In this document: positions 36,700-45,947 of the stretch, in pieces
How positions within the stretch are numbered: position 1 is the stretch's first letter
Layout of the letters: each line of letters opens with the position of its first letter
NCBI RefSeq assembly: GCF_001922585.1
Contig: NZ_MRBS01000004.1
Coordinates: forward strand, 186,001 to 250,000
Direction: 5' to 3'
From: Pantoea sp. 1.19
GTDB lineage: Bacteria; Pseudomonadota; Gammaproteobacteria; Enterobacterales; Enterobacteriaceae
DNA: 64,000 bases
Made by a program: the position numbers and the translations under genes
The notes under the pieces: model-generated
Database searches by the model: none
Told to the model about the DNA's origin: nothing
What the model saw: the letters and a program-made list of their open reading frames with translations, nothing else

Positions 36700-36988
36700 A
36701 ATCAAAATCGCGAAAATCTGCCTCCTGTCAGGAATTATTGCCAGATGCGCGGATCCAATGATGCGCCAGCGAAAAAAAAGGGTGGCAATCCGCTGAATGA
36801 CTAACCTAAAATGGCCGTCCAGATGTTAATCCATCTATACTGGTTAACTTCTAAGCGGCTTCGCTTAGAGGTGTCACATTGCAGTGCTGCTCACGGCTTT
36901 GCCTGAGGGGGCGTTCAGCGGCACGGTTGCCCTGTCCAACGCTTGCGCAGTTGTCCTTACACCCGAATCTATAAAGGTAAAGATTACC
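36700..36988 (+). promoter_or_regulatory. metK control region with MetJ-like boxes and leader hairpin
   Basis: Three adjacent 8-mers at 36813-36836 (GGCCGTCC, AGATGTTA, ATCCATCT) each match the met box AGACGTCT at five of eight positions, the usual pattern for MetJ arrays. TATACT at 36836-36841 overlaps their end and could be the -10 element. A perfect stem CTAAGCG-GCTT-CGCTTAG lies at 36851-36868 in the leader. metK is a MetJ target in E. coli. Confidence 0.5.
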
Positions 36989-38143
36989 ATGGCTAAACAC
37001 CTGTTTACCTCCGAGTCCGTTTCAGAGGGACATCCTGATAAAATCGCCGATCAGATTTCTGATGCGGTACTGGATGCCATTCTTGCGCAGGATCCGAAGG
37101 CGCGCGTCGCCTGTGAGACCTACGTGAAAACCGGCATGGTGCTGGTTGGCGGTGAAATCACCACCAGCGCCTGGGTAGATATCGAAGAGATCACCCGTCA
37201 GACCGTGCGCGACATCGGCTATGTCCATTCTGATATGGGCTTTGACGCCAACTCCTGTGCCGTACTGAGCGCCATTGGCAAACAGTCACCGGATATTAAC
37301 CAGGGCGTGGACCGCACCGATCCGCTCGAGCAGGGCGCGGGCGACCAGGGCCTGATGTTCGGCTATGCCACCAATGAAACGGACGTGCTGATGCCGGCGC
37401 CGGTGACCTACGCGCACCGTCTGGTGCAGCGCCAGTCCGAAGTGCGTAAAAATGGCACCCTGCCGTGGCTGCGGCCGGACGCAAAAAGCCAGATAACCTT
37501 CCAGTATGACAATGGCAATATCGTTGGCATCGACGCCGTGGTGCTCTCCACCCAGCACGCCGAAGAGATCGGACAGAAAGCGCTGCAGGAAGCCGTGATG
37601 GAAGAGATCATCAAGCCGGTGCTGCCAACCGAGTGGATCAACGCCAACACCAAGTACCACATCAACCCCACCGGTCGCTTTGTGATTGGCGGACCGATGG
37701 GCGACTGCGGCCTGACCGGACGTAAAATCATTGTCGATACCTACGGCGGCATGGCACGCCACGGCGGCGGTGCGTTCTCCGGTAAAGATCCGTCCAAGGT
37801 TGACCGCTCTGCCGCGTATGCCGCGCGCTACGTGGCAAAAAACATCGTGGCCGCTGGCCTGGCTGACCGCTGTGAAATTCAGGTTTCCTACGCCATCGGC
37901 GTAGCCGAGCCGACCTCAATCATGGTGGAAACCTTCGGCACCGAAAAAGTCGCTACCGAGCAGCTGACCCTGCTGGTGCGCGAATTCTTCGATCTGCGCC
38001 CCTACGGTCTGATCCAGATGCTGGACCTGCTGCACCCGATCTACAAAGAGACCGCCGCCTACGGTCACTTCGGTCGCGAGCACTTCCCGTGGGAAAAGAC
38101 CGACAAAGCCGCCGCGCTGCGCGAGGCCGCCGGCCTGAAGTAA
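36989..38143 (+). CDS. metK: S-adenosylmethionine synthetase MetK
   Basis: A 384-aa tetrameric enzyme making SAM from methionine and ATP; length equals E. coli MetK. The start [20 protein letters not shown] at 36989 follows AAAGGTAAAG; an in-frame GTG at 36884 would add 35 residues unlike the family and was rejected. Motifs [19 protein letters not shown] (about 12-30), [13 protein letters not shown] (about 115) and [19 protein letters not shown] (about 260) are complete. Confidence 0.98.
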   Translation: MAKHLFTSESVSEGHPDKIADQISDAVLDAILAQDPKARVACETYVKTGMVLVGGEITTSAWVDIEEITRQTVRDIGYVHSDMGFDANSCAVLSAIGKQSPDINQGVDRTDPLEQGAGDQGLMFGYATNETDVLMPAPVTYAHRLVQRQSEVRKNGTLPWLRPDAKSQITFQYDNGNIVGIDAVVLSTQHAEEIGQKALQEAVMEEIIKPVLPTEWINANTKYHINPTGRFVIGGPMGDCGLTGRKIIVDTYGGMARHGGGAFSGKDPSKVDRSAAYAARYVAKNIVAAGLADRCEIQVSYAIGVAEPTSIMVETFGTEKVATEQLTLLVREFFDLRPYGLIQMLDLLHPIYKETAAYGHFGREHFPWEKTDKAAALREAAGLK

Positions 38144-38165
38144 GCTGGCGCAGGCCGTCAATGCC

Positions 38166-38190
38166 GGGGCGACACTGTCGCCCCTTTTTT
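38166..38190 (+). terminator. Intrinsic terminator of metK
   Basis: GGGGCGA-CACTG-TCGCCCC followed by TTTTTT, 22 bases after the metK stop. Confidence 0.95.
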
Positions 38191-38209
38191 GCATCCTGTC
38201 TCAGCCGGT

Positions 38210-39427
38210 TTATCCACCGCGTGCCGCCGTCGAAGGCGGATCCGCACGCCGCGTCGATTCCCGTACCCGCAGCAGCAGCAGCAGCGCCGCCAGCGCCAGC
38301 AGCAGCGCCAGCCAGTACACCGCCGCGTGGCCAAAGGTTTCAGCCAGCCCTCCCTGCACCACGCCGGCAAGGATCATCCCGGTAGAAATACTGTTGGTAA
38401 ACAGCGTCGTGGCGGCACCGGCCCGCCCCGGCATCAAATCCTGAAACCACAGCATTCCGATCCCGGCGATGATGCCGATAAACACCGCATTAAACAGCTG
38501 TAGCAGCAGCAGCGCCGTACGCCCCTGAAACAGCACCAGTCCAAGATAAAACAGTGCGCCGCAGCTCACGGCGAAGAGCGAGATGGCGCGCTTACCGCAG
38601 CGCTTCACCAGCCAGCCGGCCAGGATCATCACCGGGATTTCCAGCCCCGCCGCGGTGCCCATCAATGCGCCAGCCAGATCCTCCGGCAGCCCGAGAACGC
38701 TGGTGATATATAGCGGCATATCAATGATATACATGGTATTACACGTCCACATCAGCACCGATGCGAAAAACAGCATCCGCACGTCGCGATGACGCCAGAC
38801 GCTGGCCTGCGCCACGATGACGCCCGGCGGCGGCAGGGTGCGCGGCACCGAGGGCAGCGCAAAGGCGATCAGCAGCAGGCAGAGCACAAACAGACCGGCG
38901 GCAACGAGGAACATCAGGGTAAAGCCATAACTCAGCGCCAGCGCAAAGGAGAGCGGCGGGCCAATCACCCACGCCAACGAGAGCTGCGCACGCATGATTG
39001 AACTGAACATCACCACCTCTCGCCCGCTGCTGTCGGCGTATTCGCGCGCCAGTGCAAACAGCTGCGGCATCGCCACGCTGGCCAGCGCCGACAGCAGCAC
39101 GCCCAGCGTCACCAGCGTCAGGTAGTCGCGGCTCCAGGCAAACAGCAGCGCATTCGCCACCGCCATGGCGCAGCAAAACAACAGCAGCCGGCGGCGGTCG
39201 CCGCGGCTATCCGAGCGCTTCGCCACCAGCAGGCTGATGACGATGCCGGCCACGGCATTGACGGTATAAAACAGCCCAACCCAGAAGGGCCTTACCGCCA
39301 CCTCGCGGGTTAAAAACAGACTCAGGGTTGGCGCCTGCAGGGCACCGGCGATGCCGGTCATAAACGCGACCAGCATAAAGGTGACAAATACGGGATTGAG
39401 GGTACAGCGGTGAAACCAGGCGATCAT
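38210..39427 (-). CDS. setA: Sugar efflux transporter SetA
   Basis: A 405-aa, 12-helix MFS exporter of the sugar efflux (SET) family that exports glucosides and lactose analogues during sugar-phosphate stress. Strong likeness to E. coli SetA includes GALQAPTLSLFLTREV, LFYTVNAVAG, MPQLFALAREYADSSGREVVMF and MLWFQDLMPGRAGAATTLFT. ATG 39427 follows CAGGGAG; the longer open frame to 39544 overlaps sgrS. It lies downstream of sgrS in the same direction, as in E. coli. Confidence 0.93.
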   Translation of the reverse strand: MIAWFHRCTLNPVFVTFMLVAFMTGIAGALQAPTLSLFLTREVAVRPFWVGLFYTVNAVAGIVISLLVAKRSDSRGDRRRLLLFCCAMAVANALLFAWSRDYLTLVTLGVLLSALASVAMPQLFALAREYADSSGREVVMFSSIMRAQLSLAWVIGPPLSFALALSYGFTLMFLVAAGLFVLCLLLIAFALPSVPRTLPPPGVIVAQASVWRHRDVRMLFFASVLMWTCNTMYIIDMPLYITSVLGLPEDLAGALMGTAAGLEIPVMILAGWLVKRCGKRAISLFAVSCGALFYLGLVLFQGRTALLLLQLFNAVFIGIIAGIGMLWFQDLMPGRAGAATTLFTNSISTGMILAGVVQGGLAETFGHAAVYWLALLLALAALLLLLRVRESTRRADPPSTAARGG

Positions 39428-39500
39428 GAAGGCTCCCTGAGCGAGTCGGTACGGCCACATCCGGCCGCAGCGTGGCCTGTAAAGGTTATCGACTCCAATG

Positions 39501-39619
39501 AAAAAAGCCAGCGGCAGGCGCCGCTGGCGGGTAAAAGCACCCATACTCAGTATCGCTGACTAACGTGTCAGCCAGATGTCAGCGCGCCATTTCGTCGAAA
39601 TGCCTCCCGCGCTTTCATC
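39501..39619 (-). ncRNA. sgrS: SgrS small RNA, compact form
   Basis: The minus strand contains ACTGAGTATGGGTGC, which can pair with the ptsG ribosome-binding region as I recall it (GCACCCATACTCAG), followed by TTTTACCCGCCAGCGG and a hairpin CCAGCGGC-GCCT-GCCGCTGG ending in CTTTTTT. E. coli SgrS has the same layout (GACTGAGTATTGGTG then CACCCGCCAGCAG and terminator). The 5' end is put at GATGAAAGCG (39619) by likeness to E. coli GATGAAGCAA and GATACT at -14 to -9. The RNA would be about 119 nt against 227 in E. coli, with no sgrT frame. It blocks ptsG translation with Hfq under glucose-phosphate stress. Confidence 0.87.
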
Positions 39620-39650
39620 CACCGCCAGTATCGGCCTAAAATGAGGCAGG

Positions 39651-39667
39651 AAAAATGGTCCATTTTT
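39651..39667. promoter_or_regulatory. Palindrome in the sgrS/sgrR control region, candidate SgrR site
   Basis: AAAAATGGTCCATTTTT is a 17-base palindrome with eight-base arms. It lies 32-48 bases upstream of the inferred SgrS start and 20 bases before the sgrR ATG, where an activator of sgrS and autorepressor of sgrR should bind. Confidence 0.45.
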
Positions 39668-39686
39668 CAACTGGAGTTCCTCATTT

Positions 39687-41396
39687 ATGTCATCATCCCG
39701 ACTGCAGCAGCAGTTTATCCGCCTGTGGCAGCACTGCGCGGGCCGCTCGCAGGAGACCACCCTCAGCGACCTGGCCGGAGCGCTCTGCTGCTCGCGCCGC
39801 CATATGCGCAACCTGCTCAATGCCATGCAGGCCGAAGGCTGGCTAACGTGGCAGCCGGCGGCCGGTCGTGGCCGCCGCTCCGCGCTGTGTTTTCTGCGCA
39901 ACGGGCTGGCCCTGCAGCAGCAGCGCGCCGACGAGCTGCTGGAACAGGACAGCATCGATCAGCTGGTGCAGCTGGTCGGCGACAAAACCCGCGTGCGCCA
40001 GATGCTGCTCTCGCATCTTGGCCGCAGCTTTCGCGAGGGGCGGCACCGGCTGCGGGTGCTCTACTATCGCCCTCTGCTTAATCTGCTGCCCGGCTCGCCG
40101 CTGCGCCGCTCCGAAACCCATCTGGCGCGACAAATTTTCAGCAGCCTGACGCGGATAAATGAGGAAAACGGGGAACTGGAGCCGGATATCGCCCACCACT
40201 GGCAGGCGATCTCACCGACCCACTGGCGCTTCTATCTGCGGCCGGCGATCGGTTTTCACCACGGCCGCGAGCTGGAAATGGCCGACGTCATCGCCTCACT
40301 GGCGCGGCTGCGGACGCAGCCGCTGTTCTCCCATCTGCAGACCCTGACCTCGCCCGCCCCCTGGACGCTGGATATCCAGCTCAGCGCGCCGGATAGCTGG
40401 CTGCCGTGGCTGATGGGCAGCGTCAGCGCGATGATATTACCGCGCGAATGGCCGTCGCTGCCCGATTTCGCCCGCCAGCCGGTAGGAACCGGCCCCTATG
40501 CCGTACAGCGCAATCAGGCCTCACAGCTGAAAATCACCGCTTTTGACGACTACTTTGGCTATCGGGCGCTGATTGATGACGTCTCGATTTGGGTGCTGCC
40601 GGATCTGTCGGAAGAGCTGGTTTACGCCGGCGTGCGCCTGCAGGGACCGGCCGGGAGCCAGGCGGAGATCGCCGAAGAGAGCCGGTTAGAGGAGGGCGGC
40701 TACTTCCTGCTGTTCGATCAGCGCTCGCCGCACGGCGGCAATCCCGCCGTGCGGCGCTGGATCAGCCATCTCTGTAACCCAATCGCCCTGCTGAATCTGG
40801 CGGATCCCGGCTTTCAGCGTTACTGGTTTCCCGCCTGGGGGCTGCTGCCGCGCTGGCACCACCGGCGCGACGTGACGCCGGTCCCCCAACCCGCCGGTCT
40901 GACTGAGCTGACCCTTACCTGGTATGGCGATCATATCGAGCATCGCGGCATTGCCAACGTGCTGACCCCGCTGCTGGCAGCGCACGGCGTCACGCTGCGC
41001 ACCCGGGAGGTGGATTATGCCTGCTGGCATAACGGCGAGGCCGAGAGTGATATCTGGCTGGGCAGCGCCAACTTCACGCTGCCGCTGGCGTTTTCGCTGT
41101 TTGCGCTGCTGTATGAGCTACCGCTGCTGCAGCACTGCGTGCCGATCGACTGGCAGGCGGATGCGGCGCGCTGGCGCGAGGGGCGCCTGCCGATAGCCGA
41201 ATGGTGTAAACAGCTGGTCGCCAGCGACAGCCTGCACCCGCTGTTCCACCACTGGCTACTGCTGGAAGGCGAGCGCAGCATGCGCGGCGTGCGCATGAAT
41301 ACGCTGGGCTGGTTTGATTTTAAATCAGCGTGGTTTGCCCCGCCGGAAGAGCAGGCGGCGCTGCCCGGCGACAAAAACGGAACGAGTATCCGCTAA
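39687..41396 (+). CDS. sgrR: Transcriptional regulator SgrR
   Basis: A 569-aa activator of sgrS. The N-terminal winged helix region (about 1-100, [24 protein letters not shown]) is followed by an SBP_bac_5-like solute-binding domain (about 160-480; [19 protein letters not shown]) that senses a metabolite, likely sugar phosphate. Length and N-terminus agree with E. coli SgrR (551 aa). It is divergent from sgrS and precedes the thiBPQ genes as in E. coli. Confidence 0.93.
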   Translation: MSSSRLQQQFIRLWQHCAGRSQETTLSDLAGALCCSRRHMRNLLNAMQAEGWLTWQPAAGRGRRSALCFLRNGLALQQQRADELLEQDSIDQLVQLVGDKTRVRQMLLSHLGRSFREGRHRLRVLYYRPLLNLLPGSPLRRSETHLARQIFSSLTRINEENGELEPDIAHHWQAISPTHWRFYLRPAIGFHHGRELEMADVIASLARLRTQPLFSHLQTLTSPAPWTLDIQLSAPDSWLPWLMGSVSAMILPREWPSLPDFARQPVGTGPYAVQRNQASQLKITAFDDYFGYRALIDDVSIWVLPDLSEELVYAGVRLQGPAGSQAEIAEESRLEEGGYFLLFDQRSPHGGNPAVRRWISHLCNPIALLNLADPGFQRYWFPAWGLLPRWHHRRDVTPVPQPAGLTELTLTWYGDHIEHRGIANVLTPLLAAHGVTLRTREVDYACWHNGEAESDIWLGSANFTLPLAFSLFALLYELPLLQHCVPIDWQADAARWREGRLPIAEWCKQLVASDSLHPLFHHWLLLEGERSMRGVRMNTLGWFDFKSAWFAPPEEQAALPGDKNGTSIR

Positions 41397-41645
41397 GCGC
41401 CGGAGGCCGCCGCAGCGCGCGCGGTCCAGTCGGCGCTCATTTCACTTCGGAGGATGAACCCGCGGTGACGTCAGAAGAAGTGCGGCTTAGCCGTGGTGCG
41501 GGAGCCACACCGCCACCGCCGAAGACCGCGGCGAAGTGCAGGCCCATGCCGCCGGCGCCCGGATCATCGCTTGCCGCCCCGTTGCGCACTCTTGTCCGCG
41601 ACTGCCTCTTTTTAAACGGCGACGAAGTCATTACAATCAGCCCAC
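41397..41645 (+). promoter_or_regulatory. sgrR-thiB intergenic stretch with possible thiB promoter
   Basis: No gene is seen. TACAAT at 41632-41637 just before the riboswitch is a plausible -10 element; the -35 match 17 bases upstream (TTTTTA) is weak. No clear sgrR terminator is visible. Confidence 0.35.
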
Positions 41646-41750
41646 CTCAACGGGGTGCGCGCAGCGGGCTGCGCGCTGAGAAACACCCGTCGAACCTGAT
41701 CCGGTTAATCCCGGCGTAGGGATTTGAGCCGCCCCTTTCCACTCAAATCC
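41646..41750 (+). promoter_or_regulatory. TPP riboswitch (THI element) of thiBPQ
   Basis: The THI core is present: CTCAACGGGGTGC, then GCGCTGAGAAACACCCGTCG, AACCTGATCCGG and TTAATCCCGGCGTAGGGA, matching the thi box of enteric thiB leaders. Directly after it, GGATTTGAG (41720-41728) pairs perfectly with CTCAAATCC (41742-41750), followed by TTT; this hairpin overlaps the 3' edge of the aptamer and is probably part of the expression platform. Binding of TPP should lower thiBPQ expression. Confidence 0.93.
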
Positions 41751-41782
41751 TTTGCGCAACCTGCTTACCTAAGGAACGCAAA

Positions 41783-42769
41783 GTGCTGAAAATCATACTC
41801 CCCCTGCTGATGCTGTTCGCCACCTCCGCGCTGGCGGCAAAGCCGACTCTCACCGTGTATACCTATGATTCATTCGCCGCCGACTGGGGCCCCGGGCCGA
41901 AGGTTAAACAGGCGTTTGAAGCAGAGTGCGACTGCACGCTGCAGTTTGTCGCGCTGGAAGATGGCGTCTCGCTGCTGAACCGCCTGCGTATGGAGGGCAA
42001 GCACAGCCGGGCCGACGTGGTGCTGGGGCTGGATAACAATCTGGTCAGCGCAGCGCAGAAAACCGGCCTGTTTGCCCCTGCCGGGGTAGACACCGCCGCG
42101 CTGGCGGTGCCCGGCGGCTGGCAAAATGCGACCTTTATTCCCTATGACTACGGCTGGTTTGCCTTTGTGTACAACAAGCAGACGCTGAAAAATCCGCCGA
42201 CCAGCCTGAAGCAGCTGGTGGAGAGCCCGGAAAAATGGCGGGTGATCTACCAGGATCCGCGCACCAGCACCCCGGGGCTGGGGCTGCTGCTGTGGATGCA
42301 GCAAGTGTACGGTAAAGATGCGCCGCAGGCGTGGCAGCAGCTGGCGAAAAAGACCGTCACGGTGACCAAAGGCTGGAGCGAAGCCTACGGCCTGTTTTTA
42401 AAAGGAGAAGCCGATTTGGTGCTCAGCTACACCACCTCTCCCGCCTATCATCTAATGGAAGAGCACAACGCCAGCTACGCCGCCGCCGACTTCAGCGAAG
42501 GCCACTATTTGCAGGTAGAAGTGGCCGCCCGCCTCGCCGCCAGCCAGCAGCCGGCGTTGGCGCAGCGCTTTCTGCAGTTTATGCTGACTCCGGCGTTTCA
42601 GCAGTACATCGCAACCGGCAACTGGATGTATCCGGCGACGGCAGTGCCGCTGCCGGCGGGCTTTAATTCGTTAGTTACACCGGCGCACACGCTGGCTTTT
42701 AGCGCTGACGAGGTGGCCGCCCGGCGCTCCGCATGGATCGCCGGCTGGCAGCGCGCCCTGAGCCGCTGA
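41783..42769 (+). CDS. thiB: Thiamine/TPP-binding periplasmic protein ThiB (TbpA)
   Basis: A 328-aa periplasmic binding protein for thiamine, TMP and TPP. A GTG start at 41783 follows AAGGAACGC and gives a signal peptide ending at SALA-AK. The mature protein shows TVYTYDSFAADWGPGPKVK, VIYQDPRTSTPGLGLLLWMQ and VTKGWSEAYGLFLKG, all strongly conserved with E. coli ThiB. First gene of thiBPQ under the TPP riboswitch. Confidence 0.95.
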   Translation: MLKIILPLLMLFATSALAAKPTLTVYTYDSFAADWGPGPKVKQAFEAECDCTLQFVALEDGVSLLNRLRMEGKHSRADVVLGLDNNLVSAAQKTGLFAPAGVDTAALAVPGGWQNATFIPYDYGWFAFVYNKQTLKNPPTSLKQLVESPEKWRVIYQDPRTSTPGLGLLLWMQQVYGKDAPQAWQQLAKKTVTVTKGWSEAYGLFLKGEADLVLSYTTSPAYHLMEEHNASYAAADFSEGHYLQVEVAARLAASQQPALAQRFLQFMLTPAFQQYIATGNWMYPATAVPLPAGFNSLVTPAHTLAFSADEVAARRSAWIAGWQRALSR

Positions 42770-44352
42770 TGTCGCGCACGCTGATCCCGGGAGCGCTGGC
42801 CGCTCTGCTGCTGTGCGGCGTGGCGCTGCTGGCGCTTGGCGCCCTGTGGTCATCGGCGCCGGATGCCAGCCTCTCCGCCCTGTGGCAGGACGACTATTTC
42901 TGGCACGTGCTGCGCTTTTCCCTCTGGCAGGCGCTGCTGTCAACGCTCCTGTCAGTCCTGCCGGCGATTGCGCTGGCCCGGGCGCTGTTTCGCCGCCGCT
43001 TTCCCGGCCGGACGCTGCTGCTGCGGCTGTGCGCGATGACGCTGGTGCTGCCGGTGCTGGTGGCGGTGTTTGGCCTGCTCAGCATTTATGGTCGCGAGGG
43101 CTGGCTGGCGCTGCTGTGTCGCACCATCGGCATTGACTATCGCTTTTCGCCCTACGGCCTCGCCGGCATCCTGCTGGCCCACGTCTTTTTTAATCTGCCG
43201 CTGGCCACCCGCCTGCTGCTGCACACGCTGGAGCAGATTCCCGGTGAGCAGCGCCAGCTGGCCGCGCAGCTCGGTATGGCGCCGCTGACCCGTTTTCGCC
43301 TGCTCGAGTGGCCGTGGCTGCGCCGCCAGCTGCTGCCGGTGGCGGCACTGATCTTCATGCTGTGCTTTGCCAGTTTTGCCGCGGTGCTGGCGCTGGGCGG
43401 CGGACCGCAGGCCACCACGCTGGAACTGGCGATCTACCAGGCGCTGAGCTACGACTACGATCCCGGACGCGCCGCGCTGCTGGCGCTGGTGCAGATGGGC
43501 TGCTGCCTGACGCTGCTGCTGCTCAGTCAGCGGCTGAGCAGCAGCATCCCCAGCGGCAGCGCACCGCTCAGCCGCTGGCGACAGCAGGACAGCAGCGCGG
43601 CGTCACGGGTGGCGGATACGCTGCTGATTGGCGCCGCCGTGCTGCTGCTGATTCCGCCACTGCTGGCGGTGATGATTGATGGCCTGCATGCCGCCACCGC
43701 CCGCGCACTGGCTTCGCCGGCCCTCTGGCAAGCGGTGTTCACCTCGCTGCGCATCGCTATCGGTGCTGGCCTGCTGGCGGTGATGCTGACGCTGATGCTG
43801 CTGTGGAGCAGCCGGGAACTGCGCCTGCGCCACCGCCCTTTTGCCGGCCAGCTGCTGGACCTGAGCGGCATGCTGATCCTCGCAATGCCGGGTATCGTGC
43901 TGGCCACCGGTTTTTTCATCCTGCTTAACGCCACCGTGGGCCTGCCAACCCGCGCCGACGGAGTGGTGCTGTTTACTAACGCCCTGCTGGCGATCCCGTA
44001 CGCCATGAAGGTGCTGGAACAGCCGATGCGCGATTGCGCGGCGCGCTATAACCGCCTCTGCCTCTCCCTGGCCATTGGCGGCTGGTCGCGGCTGCGGCTG
44101 ATCGAGCTGCGCGCCCTGCGCCGTCCGCTGGCGCAGGCGCTGGCCTTCGCCTGCGTGTTATCGATCGGCGATTTTGGCGCGATTGCGCTGTTTGGCAATG
44201 CCGATTTTCGCACGCTGCCGTTCTACCTCTATCAGCAGCTTGGCGCTTACCGCAGTCAGGACGGCGCGGTCACCGCGCTGCTGCTGCTGCTGCTCTGTCT
44301 GACTCTGTTCACCCTGATGGAAAAACTGGCGGGACGCGATGCTGAACCTTGA
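42769..44352 (+). CDS. thiP: Thiamine ABC transporter permease ThiP
   Basis: A 527-aa inner-membrane protein with two permease halves and about 12 helices. ATG 42769 overlaps the thiB stop (TGATG) and gives [15 protein letters not shown]; an earlier in-frame ATG at 42733 lies inside thiB and seems less likely. EAA-type loops are seen as [25 protein letters not shown] (about residues 150-175, read as two parts) and [17 protein letters not shown] near 455. E. coli ThiP has 536 aa. Confidence 0.93.
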   Translation: MSRTLIPGALAALLLCGVALLALGALWSSAPDASLSALWQDDYFWHVLRFSLWQALLSTLLSVLPAIALARALFRRRFPGRTLLLRLCAMTLVLPVLVAVFGLLSIYGREGWLALLCRTIGIDYRFSPYGLAGILLAHVFFNLPLATRLLLHTLEQIPGEQRQLAAQLGMAPLTRFRLLEWPWLRRQLLPVAALIFMLCFASFAAVLALGGGPQATTLELAIYQALSYDYDPGRAALLALVQMGCCLTLLLLSQRLSSSIPSGSAPLSRWRQQDSSAASRVADTLLIGAAVLLLIPPLLAVMIDGLHAATARALASPALWQAVFTSLRIAIGAGLLAVMLTLMLLWSSRELRLRHRPFAGQLLDLSGMLILAMPGIVLATGFFILLNATVGLPTRADGVVLFTNALLAIPYAMKVLEQPMRDCAARYNRLCLSLAIGGWSRLRLIELRALRRPLAQALAFACVLSIGDFGAIALFGNADFRTLPFYLYQQLGAYRSQDGAVTALLLLLLCLTLFTLMEKLAGRDAEP

Positions 44353-45040
44353 AAATCTGACCTGGCACTATCACCACCGGCCGATGCGTTTTTCGCTGCG
44401 GCTCAACGCTGGCGAACGCCTGGCGGTACTCGGGCCGAGCGGCGCTGGCAAAAGCACGCTGCTGAACCTGATTGCCGGCTTTTTGCCCGCCCGCGCCGGC
44501 CAGCTGTGGATTAACGGCCAGCAGGTCACCGGCGCCCCCCCCGCCCGCCGCGGGGTGTCAATGCTGTTCCAGGAAAACAATCTGTTCACCCACCTGACGG
44601 TGGCGCAAAATATGGGGCTCGGGTTAGATCCGGCGCTGCGCCTCAGCGCCGCGCAGCAGCGTGAGGTGGCGGCAATCGCAGAACGGGTAGGACTGACGGA
44701 TTGCCTGCCGCGGCTGCCGGGAGCCCTGTCCGGCGGTCAGCGTCAGCGCGTCGCGCTGGCCCGCTGTCTGCTGCGCCAGCAGCCGGTGCTACTGCTGGAC
44801 GAACCCTTTTCGGCGCTGGATCCGGCGCTGCGCGGCGAGATGCTGCAGCTGCTGGATGAGGTGTGCGCCGAGCGGCAGCTGACGCTGGTGATGGTGTCGC
44901 ACAGCGTGGAAGACGCTGCGCGCATCGCGCGCCGCAGCGCGCTGGTGGCGGAGGGAACGATAGCCTGGCAGGGGGACACCCGCGCGCTGCTCGCCGGCGA
45001 GACCCCGGCGGCGGCGCTGCTGGGGATCAGCGTCCGATAA
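44339..45040 (+). CDS. thiQ: Thiamine ABC transporter ATP-binding protein ThiQ
   Basis: A 233-aa ABC ATPase: Walker [10 protein letters not shown] (about 32-40), Q-loop in MLFQENNLF, signature [15 protein letters not shown] (about 127-141) and Walker [12 protein letters not shown]. It overlaps thiP by 14 bases and its 3' end overlaps the convergent yabI gene by 14 bases. Confidence 0.96.
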   Translation: MLNLENLTWHYHHRPMRFSLRLNAGERLAVLGPSGAGKSTLLNLIAGFLPARAGQLWINGQQVTGAPPARRGVSMLFQENNLFTHLTVAQNMGLGLDPALRLSAAQQREVAAIAERVGLTDCLPRLPGALSGGQRQRVALARCLLRQQPVLLLDEPFSALDPALRGEMLQLLDEVCAERQLTLVMVSHSVEDAARIARRSALVAEGTIAWQGDTRALLAGETPAAALLGISVR

Positions 45041-45794
45041 ACACCTGCCACAGCAAATGGCGAAACACCGGCATCATGGGATGGAACTGAATAGCCACCA
45101 GGCTGCCGATCGCCGCGGTCACGCCGAGCGGCGCCAGCCACTTCAGCCGGGCCGTCGGCAGCCAGCTGCTGGCCCAGTCGCGCCGCTTTGCGCCGCGCAC
45201 GCCGCGCCAGCCGAGCCACAGGCCCGCCCAGACGATCAGCGCCACCGCCAGCAGCAGCCATTTAAACAGCCCGCTTTGAGCACCGTGCGGCACGTCAATC
45301 GCCACCCCGGCCAGAATGCCCGGTAAGAAGTAAAGCGGCGGCCACAGCAGACAGCCAATCAGATTCGGCGGAATGAATTTTTTCAGCGGCAGCTCCAGCA
45401 TGCCGGCCACCATCGGAATCAGCGGCCGCGTCGGCCCGACAAAGCGCCCGGCGATAATCGTAAACATGCTGTGCTGATGCAGCGCGTGCTCGGTTTTCTG
45501 CAGCATCGCATGGTGCTTTTGCAAAAATGACCAGCGATGCAGCGGCCCTTTAAACCTGCGGCCGATGTAAAACGAAATCCAGTCGCCCAGCAGACAGCCG
45601 ATAATCCCGACGCCCCACGCCGGGTAAAGCCCCATCTGGCCGCTACCAATCAGCGCGCCGAGGGTAGCCATCATCACCGTGCCGGGCAGCAGCAGCCCCA
45701 CCAGCGCCAGTGATTCTAACAAGGCCACCAGCGCAACCGCCAGCAGCGCCCAGCCCGTGGACTGCGCAATAAGGTGTTCCAGCCACTGTTCCAT
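45027..45794 (-). CDS. yabI: DedA-family inner-membrane protein YabI
   Basis: A 255-aa DedA/VTT-domain protein with about five hydrophobic segments. Conserved elements include [33 protein letters not shown] and [18 protein letters not shown] with the DedA GRFxPxxR signature. DedA proteins act in lipid-carrier recycling and membrane homeostasis; the role of YabI itself is unsettled. It lies between thiQ and polB; the ara genes present here in E. coli are missing. Confidence 0.92.
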   Translation of the reverse strand: MEQWLEHLIAQSTGWALLAVALVALLESLALVGLLLPGTVMMATLGALIGSGQMGLYPAWGVGIIGCLLGDWISFYIGRRFKGPLHRWSFLQKHHAMLQKTEHALHQHSMFTIIAGRFVGPTRPLIPMVAGMLELPLKKFIPPNLIGCLLWPPLYFLPGILAGVAIDVPHGAQSGLFKWLLLAVALIVWAGLWLGWRGVRGAKRRDWASSWLPTARLKWLAPLGVTAAIGSLVAIQFHPMMPVFRHLLWQVFIGR

Positions 45795-45917
45795 CTCACT
45801 CCGCCGCCGGTTAAAAAAGAAGAGGAATTGTTACGGGAGTAGTTAACAGCGTCAAGGCCGTAATTGTATGGAAACGTCTGGATTGCGCCCGCGGCGCGGG
45901 GCTGGTCGCCGCTCACC

Positions 45918-45933
45918 CTGTATAAATAAACAT
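45918..45933. promoter_or_regulatory. LexA (SOS) box of polB, slightly degenerate
   Basis: CTGTATAAATAAACAT fits the LexA pattern CTG-N10-CAG except for the last base. E. coli polB (dinA) has a LexA box at the same place, so regulation by SOS is likely, perhaps with weaker repression. Confidence 0.6.
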
Positions 45934-45947
45934 GATATACTGAGCAG

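Noticed and set aside
36884-36988. N-terminal extension of MetK from an in-frame GTG
   Set aside because: MetK proteins start at MAKHLF; the extension has no family likeness and lies in the leader.
39501-39619. SgrT peptide inside SgrS
   Set aside because: No frame resembling SgrT could be found, and the RNA is too short for both functions.
42733-42768. Upstream in-frame ATG for ThiP inside thiB
   Set aside because: The ATG at 42769 overlapping the thiB stop is the simpler coupled start; the longer form cannot be excluded.
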